A DNA stretch of 15,268 bases from contig LXFE01002335.1 of assembly GCA_001929475.1 (NCBI GenBank), positions 1 through 15,268 on the forward strand, read 5' to 3'. The notes under the pieces were generated by a model. The model was not told where the DNA came from. It saw only the letters and a program-made list of their open reading frames with translations, and searched no databases. This stretch comes from Neolecta irregularis DAH-3. Its lineage: Eukaryota > Ascomycota > Neolectomycetes > Neolectales > Neolectaceae. Position numbers and translations under genes: made by a program. Shown here one piece after another: positions 1 to 8,674 of the stretch (positions within the stretch are counted from its first letter, which is position 1; every line of letters starts with the position of its first letter).

Positions 1-86
1 AACCTGACACAATATAAATATAATAAAAGATAAAAATAAAGGGTTTTCTCCACCACCATCTCTTCAAAATAGATAACCATGAGAAA
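1..86. other. AT-rich flank, nothing identified
   Basis: Short AT-rich stretch at the window edge before the degenerate reading frame at 87. I see no motif, start signal or terminal repeat here. It may belong to the same relic or to plain intergenic DNA. Confidence 0.3.
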
Positions 87-329
87 ATGATTCAATCAGC
101 TATTGAAGATCTCAAATCTGGAAATTTTACCTCCCAAAAAGCAGTAGTGGAGAAGCTCCAGGACAAGAAGGTACAGAAAAGGGTTCCAATTGACCCAAAT
201 AGCTGATTTGCCAATATTGAAAATATTCAACAGGTGATTGATGGAGCAACTCAACAAAGGGCAAAATTTGTAGCTAGAGCACCTGAACTAAAAGCTGAAA
301 AAAACAGAAAAGGCATTAGAAAGAGCTAG
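87..329 (+). pseudogene. Degenerate transposon-like coding relic
   Basis: One reading frame runs from ATG 87 through a TGA at 204-206 and on to a TAG at 327-329, giving two 39-40 residue blocks in the same frame. The first block opens IQSAIEDLKSGNFTSQKA, which resembles the start of psq/pogo-type helix-turn-helix domains in fungal DNA transposons. The second (RVPIDPN, stop, FANIENIQQ, then a Lys/Glu/Arg-rich run) resembles the tail region of fungal pogo-like proteins. Both comparisons are from memory. The lack of a long open frame or a DDE catalytic region suggests an internally deleted, decayed copy. I found no terminal inverted repeats within the window. It could instead be a remnant exon of another gene cut by the window edge. 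Confidence 0.35.
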
Positions 330-539
330 TATTGATAGCTGCATGTTTGAATGGCAGCTAAACTTTGAATAGAACATTGGGTAGACAAATATGTGTCATG
401 CAATTCTTTTTTGGTGGCGGGTTTAGGGGGGTGTCGGCTAAATTGCTGCTGAGCTTAATGCTTTGAATGTGATAATCTCAAAGAAGCTACCCAATTGCCC
501 AATGACCCAAGTCACCTCCCCCACTCCCTGATTAAAGCA
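330..539. other. 3' flank of the Sec1 gene
   Basis: No coding potential recognised. A G-rich patch lies around 412-437. The rest is presumably the 3' untranslated region of the minus-strand Sec1 gene plus spacer. I cannot place a polyadenylation site with confidence. Confidence 0.3.
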
Positions 540-2959
540 TTACTTGAATAATCCAAATTTCTTATGCTTCTTCTTGTCCGCGTCCTGGCCGTCTGCATTA
601 GCGTCCACAGACCCATTTTTGCTTTTACTGCGATGAAATCCCAAGCCTTTGGATTTCGATGAGCTTGCTGATGAACCTGTATTTTGTGACTGTAAAGTAG
701 GCGGGGAGGCAGCACTAGCTGGTTGTGGAAGCACAGGTGGTTTATATGATGGTTCAGGATGTTTTGGTGGTGGAAGGATAGTCAGTGCTGCTGGTCGAAG
801 GATAGGTTGATCGCAGGGAAGATTCAAGCTTGCTCGTGGCGCCCGACTTTTTCCCAGTCGATGAAGAAATGATTCAGGTGTGAGCATTTCGTTTGATCCA
901 AAGAAAACATCTCGGCCATGTGCTTTTGAAATGTCGTAGCATGCTCGAGATTCGCTGTATACTGCTCCTCCAGCCATAAACACAATCATTCGAGGTCGAG
1001 CTTCGTGAGTCGATGTGCGTGATTTCGCCCAGGTAGGTCGTGCACTCAACAATCAGGCGGAGTTTTAAGATGATTTACCTTCTCAAAGAGCCACCGGTAA
1101 CCACACCGGAATTTTCTTGCGGGGCTTCTTTGATGTAGGGAAACATCTCTACGTCCAAATGTCCACGAATATGATCTTCCAAAACGCTTTTCAATACTGG
1201 TTGAAACCTGGACAGTTCATAAGCGTCTTCCTCTGTACTTTTATTTCGTTTCTGGGGAGATCGTTTCGATTTGTCTCCCCATTTTTTAATTGTTGGAACA
1301 CCGAGAAGGTCAAGATTACGTAGAATTTGGGTATCTATGTTTGATAATCCGGCATGTTGAATCATTTTTGACAGGTCGTCTTCGATTATGCCGTTTCTGT
1401 GGGTGGTATGAAGCATGAGTAGACGAAGCTTATCTCGCTGACTAGACGTTGAACAGAATATCGCGTAGATGCAAACCTTAGAGCTGGGTCATCTAACAGT
1501 TCAATTATTTGTTCGACTAAACCATGGGGTGTTTTCCCATTCGTATCGAGTCCAGTAGCACAATCCTGCAATTAGGTCTGTGTGGGTCAAAACATACTTG
1601 CTCAAACATTCCGACGACGGGTAGTTTCTTTTGTTCAAAAAGGTTCATGGATTCTTGAGACATGGAAAGATGAAGCGAAAACTGGTCTCTGGTTTCCTGA
1701 AACTGTGGCAATTCAGCAAGCATATCCCGCATGTCATTCAAATTTGTCGCTTTATCCCTAAAAGTTAAACCAGAGATATGTTCAAAGAATACTTTGCTGT
1801 AAAATTTGTATTCTCGGCGCAAAAGTTGTTGAAGTCCGCCATGAGTCTATCTATTGCTTCTCGCATATGCAGATGGCGAATGTCGGTCCAAATTTTATCC
1901 TTCTCGTCAAACACTGAAGTCTTTTCTTCTGGACCATTGGGTCCTTTTAGCGTGTAGCTAGAAATGAGGATATGCAAGCATGGATACAGTACCTGTACTT
2001 TTTTCCATCATGGATGTTTAAAAGATCGTTGACCATGGCCTGGAAAGTGAATTCATGTAGCAGAGGAGCGACTGGATCAACGCTGCGGTCCAAAACAAAG
2101 AGCACAGCCCGTCCGCGGCTACCAGCAGGCGGCCAATGTTCGTTTAGTTTTACATGTTCATCGAGATGAGCCTGTAAGAGGGCGGCGATCTTGTATGAGA
2201 TAGTTTTGGATTCACGAGTAACGTGCAAAGGGCGGTAATGGCGGATTACGGGATTCTCGCCAAGAGTAACACAGACGGAAAGAAGTCTGTTTGCGATTCG
2301 AGCCACCTCTTTATCCAAGATAGAGCGGCAGTCGGGGTTGTAGAGCGTATAAAACGAATGGTTTTCGCGAAAACTAAAAAGATGCGACTCTACGGGAAAG
2401 AAATCGACGAATATTTCGGTCAGGCAGCGTAGAAATGGTTTTGCCTTTGATGCTGTTAGACGGTCAAACAACTTGTCGTCCAGCGCTGGTGTATTAGGTA
2501 ATAGCAAGACAGAAACAAGTCACCCGAGATAAAAAACAAATGAGCGGCAGCATAGAGCGGTTTTGGGCGGTTGAAGTCGGCAATCACACAGTCCACAATG
2601 TGCGGTCGGGGTGTTACAAAGTAAATTGCCTCGAAATTAGCGTCCCCTGCCCGCTGGTCCTCGACATGTTCCACCGCTTGGTGGTTAGTCGCAAGACACA
2701 ATAGAGACCCCACTTGCAATGTTTTCGTCGTACAGGTCGAGCAGCGGCACCACGCAATTGATAATATCAGTCGTATGCCTATCCACGACCAGCACTTTCC
2801 ACTTAGATCAGTAATAATGGAGCAATGCAGTATCAGTTACCCGTTGCGGCGGTTGCACTGAGCGCACAGTATCGAGAAGGCCTGGTCGCTATCAGCGCTG
2901 CTGCTTAGCGGCGGAAGGCGAAGCATACGCGACTGAACCAGCTGCAGCAGGCCCTGCAT
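540..2959 (-). CDS. SEC1: Sec1-type SM protein (exocytosis, SNARE regulator)
   Basis: Sec1/Munc18 proteins bind syntaxin and assembled SNAREs to drive vesicle fusion at the plasma membrane. Ten exons (minus): 2959-2929, 2881-2841, 2801-2714, 2676-2524, 2485-1993, 1957-1793, 1757-1598, 1565-1477, 1441-1079, 1044-540. They sum to 2088 nt and 695 residues, close to fungal Sec1 size. Family landmarks run in order: WKVLVVD near residue 25, FEAIYFVTP, AAHLFF, the LDRSVDPVAPLLHEFTFQAM core, RHLHMREAI, a helical KATNLNDMRDMLAELPQFQ stretch, KLRLLML, and a final RPRMIVFMAGG domain. The last roughly 100 residues form a Pro/Ser/Lys tail ending KKHKKFGLFK. All nine introns are GT-AG and 32-47 nt. The ATG at 2959 gives an N-terminus (MQGLLQLVQSR) that aligns with other Sec1 proteins once intron 1 is removed. 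Exons 1 and 2 (31 and 41 nt) are the least certain. SUV3 lies head-to-head upstream. Confidence 0.93.
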
Positions 2960-3060
2960 TTTGGGGAATAATAATGGATTAGTATGGGTCAAGAGCTGAT
3001 AAATCGAGGTAGAGATCGGATAGAAATGGAGGTGAGAGACAAAATAAAAAACACAACACC
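2960..3060. promoter_or_regulatory. Divergent promoter between SEC1 and SUV3
   Basis: Only 101 bp separate the two start codons, so both core promoters and both 5' leaders must fit here or reach into the neighbouring genes. The SUV3 side ends in an A-rich leader (about 3040-3060) directly before the ATG. I see no clear TATA box. The assignment follows from gene orientation, not from a recognised motif. Confidence 0.6.
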
Positions 3061-5245
3061 ATGTTTAATCAGTACTGTCTGATATCAAGCGTAGTCGCAG
3101 GTAGAGGCCGGATTGTTTTTCGTATCTCTCGTATAGAAACAACCCGTTTCTTCTCCCAGACTATATTCTGTCTCCGGTCCAGTACCGCCGTCGGCAGACA
3201 AGACACATCCGTTCCAGAAACCCGTACTCTCGAACAACCAGAGCTCCTCTTCAATACGCTTTTGCAGCGCCGGACAGAACATCTCCTAGGTTCTTCAGGA
3301 TGTATGAAACAGGCCCGTGATCATGGGATCAGCGATACACAGTATACTCGACTGGGTGAACAATACCAACGAGAACTGTTTTCACCCTCTGGAAACACGG
3401 AAAATTTTGGAGTACCAACATTTTCAGCCCTGAGAAATGCACACAAAAATTCATCGGTGCGTGGTCTCGATGCCTTGCTTTTGGACGGGCTTATTGCATT
3501 TTCGCTGCATAATTCAGCTTCTTCAGTTGAGCTGCAAATGCAAAGACAGCTCACCGATATGCGTTATCCGCACGAATGGTTTCCGGCTGCGCGTGCCCTT
3601 CAGCGGACCTGGCATCTTCATGTTGGACCAACCAACAGCGGAAAGACATATCACGCACTCTGCCGCCTTGAAACTGCATCCTCGGGCTGGTATGCTGGGC
3701 CGTTGCGGCTGCTTGCTCATGAGATTTTTGATCGCCTAAACAGCAAAGGCATTGCGTGCAATCTATCGACGGGTGAGGAACGCAAAACAGTTTCGCTAGA
3801 TGCAAAAATCACCAGCAGCACTGTCGAAATGGTGGATACCACAAAGACATTCGACGTTGCAGTTATCGACGAGATCCAAATGATTGGCGATCCTCAGCGT
3901 GGCTGGGCTTGGACGGCAGCTCTTCTTGGTATGCAGGCAACCGAAATGCACCTTTGTGGCGATGAAAGCGTTGTAGATGTGTTGCAGGATCTCGCGAAGA
4001 AAATTGGTGATCGGCTCATTATCCACCGCTACAACCGCCTCGGGCCATTACAACCGCTCAAACAATCTCTCAATGGCCAACTCGCCGCTGTACAAAAGGG
4101 CGATTGTATAGTCACTTTTTCCCGCAAAAACATATTTTCCATAAAACGAAGTATCGAAGAACTGACTGGGCTGAGATGCGCCCTCGCCTATGGAGGATTA
4201 CCACCAGAAACAAAATCATCTCAAGCACGGCTGTTTAACGATCCAGAAAGCGGCTATGATGTACTAGTTGCGTCTGATGCCGTTGGAATGGGCCTCAATC
4301 TGTATGATTTTCACTCTACCTAGTCTAACCACCAGCTCAATCCGCAGAATGGTTTTTGAAACAATGGAAAAATTCAATGGCACAAACTTTGAGATTATTC
4401 CCACTCCTCAAATCAAACAAATTGCTGGAAGAGCAGGCCGGTATCGAGCAGCAGTTCCAACTATGGGCCCAGTTCCTGAGGCTCCTACTACTGGTTATGT
4501 AACAACCCTTGATTCCGAAGATTTACCCATTCTCTTCAAAGCATTATCTCATCCAACTGTTCCCCTAGTCTCTCTTGGCCTCGCTCCAACATACCCTATA
4601 GTCGAACACTTTGCATCATTGTTTCCTCCAAGCGTTTCCTTTGCCTTAATACTCAAACAGCTCCAACTCATGTCATTCACATCCCCAACCTACCATCTCT
4701 GCTTGTTTGACGAGAAGATACAAATTGCCCATCTGATCGATGAAGCAAAAGGTCTTTCAGTCGCCGATCGTTACACAGTATGTTGTGCGCCTATAAATCT
4801 TCGAGATCGCTCTGTCCCTGCAAACGTGCTCGAATTCGCAAACATACTAGGCCAAGGACGAACCGTGAACATTGCAGAAATGCAAGGCATAGATCTAGAA
4901 GCGATAGACATGGGTCCACCTAAAAACATAAACAGTCTTCAACGCCTAGAAAGTCTCCATAGGGTCCTTTTAATCTACTTTTGGCTCGCGTACTTGCCCC
5001 ATCCATTATTTTTGCTGACTGTACGTCAACGGTACCCAGTGAATTTTATCTGCAATGAACAGACAGCAGCAGTTAAACAAAAAGTCGAACAACTCATCGA
5101 AATGGGTCTCGGTCGCATGCGATTCGTTCGTCAACAAAAGGGACAGCGAAATTTCAAAGCAAGTCGATTCGAAAGGGAAGGACCAGTCATTCAACAAGCG
5201 CCATCTTCTACTTTTGTATGTAACAGCCAACCAGTTCAACAATGA
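3061..5245 (+). CDS. SUV3: Mitochondrial ATP-dependent RNA helicase SUV3
   Basis: SUV3 is the helicase of the mitochondrial degradosome, unwinding RNA for the exonuclease. Exons 3061-4301 and 4336-5245 give 716 residues, the usual family size. The N-terminus is Arg-rich with no acidic residue until about 26, consistent with a matrix-targeting signal. Helicase motifs: GPTNSGKT (189-196), WYAGPLRLLA, TGEER, DEIQM (270-274), CGDES, VASDAVGMGLN (403-413) and QIAGRAGR (442-449). The 34-nt intron after GMGLN is clean: it has a CTAAC branch site and splicing restores the expected LSIRR. The C-terminal part includes the SUV3 C-terminal region around LQRLESLHRVLLIYFWLAY. That is followed by an in-frame segment (about 4989-5030) absent from my recollection of homologues and possibly an unspliced intron. 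The extreme C-terminus past 5200, with a GTATGT near 5216, is uncertain. Confidence 0.93.
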
Positions 5246-5422
5246 ACGACTCGAGACTAATCAACCGCACATAGACATTAACCGCACTGTGAGAAGAGAA
5301 ATTGTTTTTATAGATGGTAGAGGTATATTCCGATGTTTTCTTTTATACTTTATTATTTTTTGGAAGGTTGGTATGTAGATACAAGTCTTTAAATTAAAAA
5401 TTCACCCGTAACTGGTCTCCTC

Positions 5423-7177
5423 ATGAAATCCATTCCCTGCGGTTCCTCGGATTCGTCAAAAGTGTCATTATCCATCCCCATGACCCAGGAACCATCTTTT
5501 AAAGAAAATCTATATCAGCCGCCGTGGTACGCGAATCATTTTATTGGTATCGCTGGACCGAGCGGAAGCGGAAAGACTTGGGTCGCCAAACAACTTATCC
5601 GAGAGTTGAATGTTTTAATCCCACCATAAAGATGAAAATTAATCTCTTTAGGTTCCATGGGTAATCATCATGAGCTTGGATTCTTTTTATAAGAGTTTGA
5701 ATCCGGAACAACATGAACGCGCCCATCGAGAGTACGAATTCATGGACTATCCCCAAATTTATTCTATTCCAGTGAGTATAATTTCGATCATCCAGATGCC
5801 ATCGATTGGAATCTAATGGCTGAGAAACTGGGAGAATTAAAAAATGGGTAAATTAAATGATGCTTTATAATATACCTAACTCTTTCCTCCAGAAAAAAAG
5901 TCGAGATCCCGATTTACAGTTTCAAGGAACATCAACGGTAGGAAAAATATTCAAAATTGGCTTTGTTGATTTGGAAGGATGGAGGAGACTACTACTTTAT
6001 ATGGTGCCAATGTTGTTATTTTGGAAGGTATATTTGCATTACACGATGAACGGATACGAAATCTTTTGGATATGAAGGTTTTACCCCTAGTGTAATTTGT
6101 TTAATGACTCTAGGTCTACATTGATACAGACGCTGATCTGTGTCTTGCTCGTCGAAGTCTTCACCTTTTCCTTGTTTCTCTAACCAGGAAGTTCGAAGAG
6201 ATATCAAAGAACGAGAACGAGATATTGATAGTGTGTTGAAACAATACCTAGCATTTGTAAAACCATCAATCGACAATTATGTCCGGCCACAGCAAAAGAA
6301 TGCCGATGTGATCGTCCCATGGGGAACAGAGAATCTCGCTGCAGTCAGTATGCCGCGGTTTATTACACATAAACTCAATAATAGGATTGCTTGTTCAACA
6401 TATTCAACGGGCACTTTCAGAACGGAGTGATCTTCATAGAGAAGGCTTGAAAAAACTCGGAAAACGATGTTCTGAGGATGAAGGAATTCCAGACAATGTT
6501 CTAGTTTTGAAGAATACTGAAGAAGCAACGGCATTGATATTCGTCTAGTACGCAGCTGATGACTAGTTTATGCATTCAGTTGTGTCTGATCAATCGTTTT
6601 GCGGTGACAAGTATATGCTCTATCTCGAGCGAATTGCGGCGTTAGTCCTCGAGCGGTACAACTTGAATTGAATATACTTGACATTCAGCGCACTGGATGA
6701 TTCACCAGATCGAGATATTCCATTGGACGTGACTTATACAGGTCAAGAAAAAGCCGCCGAGGTTTGTGGAGTCTCCATTTTCCGAGCAGGAAACCGACTC
6801 AAAGCAGGATTACAAAGAGTTCTTCGCCAGGTGTCAATTGGCGAATTGGTTATCGAACATAACCCAGAGACAGGAGAACCTCAGCTTCATGACCGGAATA
6901 TTCCCTCCAACATTGCAAATAAGCATGTTCTTCTCATGGTTTGTCAGCGTTGCAATTGGTATTAAAGATCTAGGATTCCCAGATTGCTACTGCGTCGATT
7001 GCGTTGATGGCAATTCGAGTTCTGTTGGACCATGGAGTCAAGCAAGACCGAATTATCTTTGTTACATTCACTGCCTGTCCTCAAGGCTTGCGTGCTTTAT
7101 CAAAGGTGTTCCCCAAAGTCCGTATCGTAGCAGGTGAACTGGACGACGAACTTGTTCACAAGCACAATGGGTCATGA
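5423..7177 (+). CDS. Uridine kinase with UPRT-like C-terminal domain
   Basis: Uridine-cytidine kinase-like protein of pyrimidine salvage (uridine to UMP), with a phosphoribosyltransferase-type second domain as in UCKL1 and plant UKL proteins. Eleven exons: 5423-5611, 5652-5731, 5773-5847, 5893-5937, 5978-6077, 6114-6156, 6192-6347, 6385-6542, 6567-6655, 6689-6938, 6974-7177. Total 1389 nt, 462 residues. The kinase half shows P-loop GPSGSGKT (45-52), SLDSFYK, EYNFDHPDAIDW, VEIPIYSF, VVILEGIFAL, VYIDTDADLCLARR, RDIKERERD and QYLAFVKPSID. The UPRT half shows CGVSIFRAG, KHVLLMDSQIATAS and VRIVAGELDDE. It lacks the C-terminal PGxGxxGDRYFGT uracil-binding motif and has altered PRPP-loop residues, so only the kinase is likely active. 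Joining exons 8 and 9 needs a 24-nt intron (separate entry). Exon 7 uses the second of two nearby AGs. The gene ends 35 bp from convergent NDUFS4. Confidence 0.88.
6543..6566 (+). other. Candidate 24-nt intron in the uridine kinase gene
   Basis: The frame LVLKNTEEATALIF runs into GTC TAG, and a second TAG lies 18 nt on. The same frame then resumes with MHSVV and KYMLYLERIAALVLER, which aligns without gaps to the MHTII...FIFYSKRL segment of UCKL1-type proteins. Removing bases 6543-6566 keeps frame and deletes both stops. The segment begins GT, carries CTGATGAC as a possible branch site and ends CTAG. At 24 nt it is shorter than every other intron inferred here. Alternatives are two genuine in-frame stops or an assembly error. 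Confidence 0.45.
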
Positions 7178-7212
7178 ATGTGTTTAATGACGTTATTTTA
7201 TTTATCTGAATA

Positions 7213-7812
7213 TCATTTAGTGTGGATGTTTTTGAGAGGGCCGGGGCCTATTGATAGTCAGAGTTTTCCTTTGTGCATAAGAGTTCATATACAGTAGACG
7301 TAGTTGTTTGCATACGCCTTTGGTTTGAGGCAACGGTGTTGCGGCTCCTGGATGAAGTAGTCCCAGCCTAACATCAGTACAATCCAAGGTGGTGAACCAG
7401 TCTAACCCTGCTTCTCTGCAAAGTGAATAGCATCATCCTTGGTGTTGAATTTCAAGCGGGTGCCCTGCATATAGTCTGAAGATGCTGCCCATCCAATCAA
7501 AGGATGTTCCCACCGGGTGTTTTTGCCAGGAATATCAAATTCCAGCTCCCAGTTTCGAGTCGCATGGACTCCGCTTTGCATTGGTGTTTTCGCAGGTTTG
7601 AATATCCGTACCGTGCGATGATGAAGCTCATCTGGAGCCCCGGAAAAGACATCTGCGGCTAATGCTATTCTGGGTTCTGGTTCATGATGGATCTGGACAG
7701 ATTGCAACGGTACATCCAAGCTCTGTGCTTTGGTGATTATACGACGAATCGCACTACGTTTAGCTGTGAATCCTCGAAATAGTCGCTGGCATCTTAAACT
7801 AGGGGCAGCCAT
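7213..7812 (-). CDS. NDUFS4: NADH dehydrogenase Fe-S protein 4 (complex I NDUFS4/18-kDa-type subunit)
   Basis: Accessory subunit of the peripheral arm of respiratory complex I. Three exons (minus): 7812-7407, 7367-7293, 7247-7213. Total 516 nt, 171 residues, the usual size. The N-terminus (MAAPSLRCQRLFRGFTAKRS) is rich in Arg and hydroxyl residues and fits a mitochondrial presequence. The family core follows: GAPDELHHRTVRIFKPAKTPMQSG, NWELEF, RWEHPLIGWAASSDYMQG, DDAIHFAEKQGWDYFIQEP, KPKAYANNYVY and a terminal LKNIHTK. Introns are 39 and 45 nt, GT-AG. Taking the last intron replaces a premature stop with the conserved basic C-terminus, which is why I chose it. The first in-frame ATG at 7812 is used. 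It converges with the uridine kinase gene 35 bp downstream and is divergent from ATP17 91 bp upstream. Confidence 0.93.
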
Positions 7813-7903
7813 GACCACGGTTTATGGTGGAAATAAAAGAATCGGAGTTTGAAAAACATGAACACCAGGCTCATAGTCTGTTCTCAGTACTTTTCGCGCC
7901 GCG
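7813..7903. promoter_or_regulatory. 91-bp divergent promoter between NDUFS4 and ATP17
   Basis: The start codons of a complex I subunit (minus) and an ATP synthase subunit (plus) lie only 91 bp apart, so the two genes must share promoter space. I recognise no TATA box, CCAAT box or named activator site with confidence. Confidence 0.6.
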
Positions 7904-8341
7904 ATGTCGTTTATCGTCCGTCGAGCACTCTCAACTAGCATTGTGATTCCTCCAAAGATTGCGTCGCCCGCTGTATAGTCCGCTGTTGTTTTTGTTGTTT
8001 TTGACGCGACTGTGTAGGCTATTGGTGCTCCCAAAGATGCCGCCCGTATGGCAAGAATTGTTGATTTTTACTCAAAACTCCCTCGCGGACCCAAGCAAGA
8101 TGTCCAGTCGCTGGGGTTGATTGGCCGCTACAAGCAAAAGTACTTTGACGGGGATAATGCCAGTGGCGTTCCGCTGTTGCACCTTATTGGAAGCCTCCTT
8201 GTCGTATTTCTCTTTTCCCATCTCTGTTAATGATAATACCAGATTGGATACTCGATGCAGTACTACTTCCATCTGCGTATGTCTGATATTTTGGTTCTGC
8301 TGACTATGCAAGGACACCACAAGAACCACCAGCATCATTAG
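7904..8341 (+). CDS. ATP17: Mitochondrial ATP synthase subunit f
   Basis: Small membrane-sector (Fo) subunit of mitochondrial ATP synthase. Four exons: 7904-7972, 8018-8203, 8243-8276, 8313-8341. Total 318 nt, 105 residues, matching fungal subunit f. Exon 1 encodes MSFIVRRALSTSIVIPPKIA, a presequence followed by the IPPK motif seen in yeast Atp17. Exon 2 gives ARIVDFYSKLPRGP and GRYKQKYFDGDNASGVPLLH. Exons 2-4 together give the single membrane helix and the end GYSMQYYFHLRHHKNH. Introns are 45, 39 and 36 nt, all GT-AG. The first intron is supported because splicing joins SPA to AIGAPKDAARMARI, as in yeast. The donor at 8204 (GTATTT) is preferred over GTCGTA three bases earlier; both keep frame. 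A minus-strand open frame over exon 1 and the promoter is a shadow. Confidence 0.95.
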
Positions 8342-8674
8342 AAAGTATATAGCAGATAGGAAACCAACGCTCCTCTATAGACTGAATATTCATCTTGTTA
8401 TTAGTGTATGATGTTTGATTTTATGCCGGCTTTTGTGGATTCCTGAACCCGACCTCACCCTCGACCAGCGCATTCTCTCCTCCCAACCCAAGTTCCATAC
8501 CCAACCCCGGCGACGCTTTTTGATCGCATAAAACAGATCATAAAACACTCGACCCTTTTCATTGGAGCCACCGCGAGTGGCAGATTTATCTTGTGAGAGG
8601 TATTGAATTTCCCTTTATATTCCCCCGGTCGCAAATCGCCAGATGGCCATTTGCCTTTTCACAGCTGTGCTGAC
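8342..8674 (+). promoter_or_regulatory. Upstream region of the Ser/Pro-rich gene, C-rich pyrimidine tract
   Basis: There is no coding gene in these 333 bases. About 8440-8520 is rich in C and T on the plus strand, as in many fungal promoters. A near-tandem repeat follows: GATCGCATAAAACA at 8522-8535, then GATCATAAAACA at 8536-8547. An ATG at 8642 opens an 18-codon frame whose TGA (8694-8696) overlaps the ATG at 8693. It would be an upstream ORF if transcription starts before it. A GTATTG near 8603 may mark a 5' UTR intron donor. Confidence 0.4.

Noticed and set aside
540-2959. Plus-strand frames inside the Sec1 gene (for example 1117-1323, 2223-2432)
   Set aside because: They are shadows of exons that carry clear Sec1 family conservation on the minus strand.
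6546-6566. Reassigned UAG codon (alternative genetic code)
   Set aside because: The membrane gene, REX4, ATP17 and others also need UAG or UGA to be stops or spliced out. A short intron explains the two UAGs without a code change.
7171-7254. A 50-nt intron extending the uridine kinase C-terminus to a short VDVFERAGAY end
   Set aside because: The frame works, but the donor is weak and the added exon is exactly antisense to the last exon of NDUFS4, whose conserved LKNIHTK end is far better supported. The residues also do not match the UPRT end motif well.
7822-8068. Minus-strand open frame between NDUFS4 and ATP17 as a separate gene
   Set aside because: It has no ATG near its beginning and no family features. 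It is antisense to the well-supported exon 1, intron 1 and exon 2 of ATP17.
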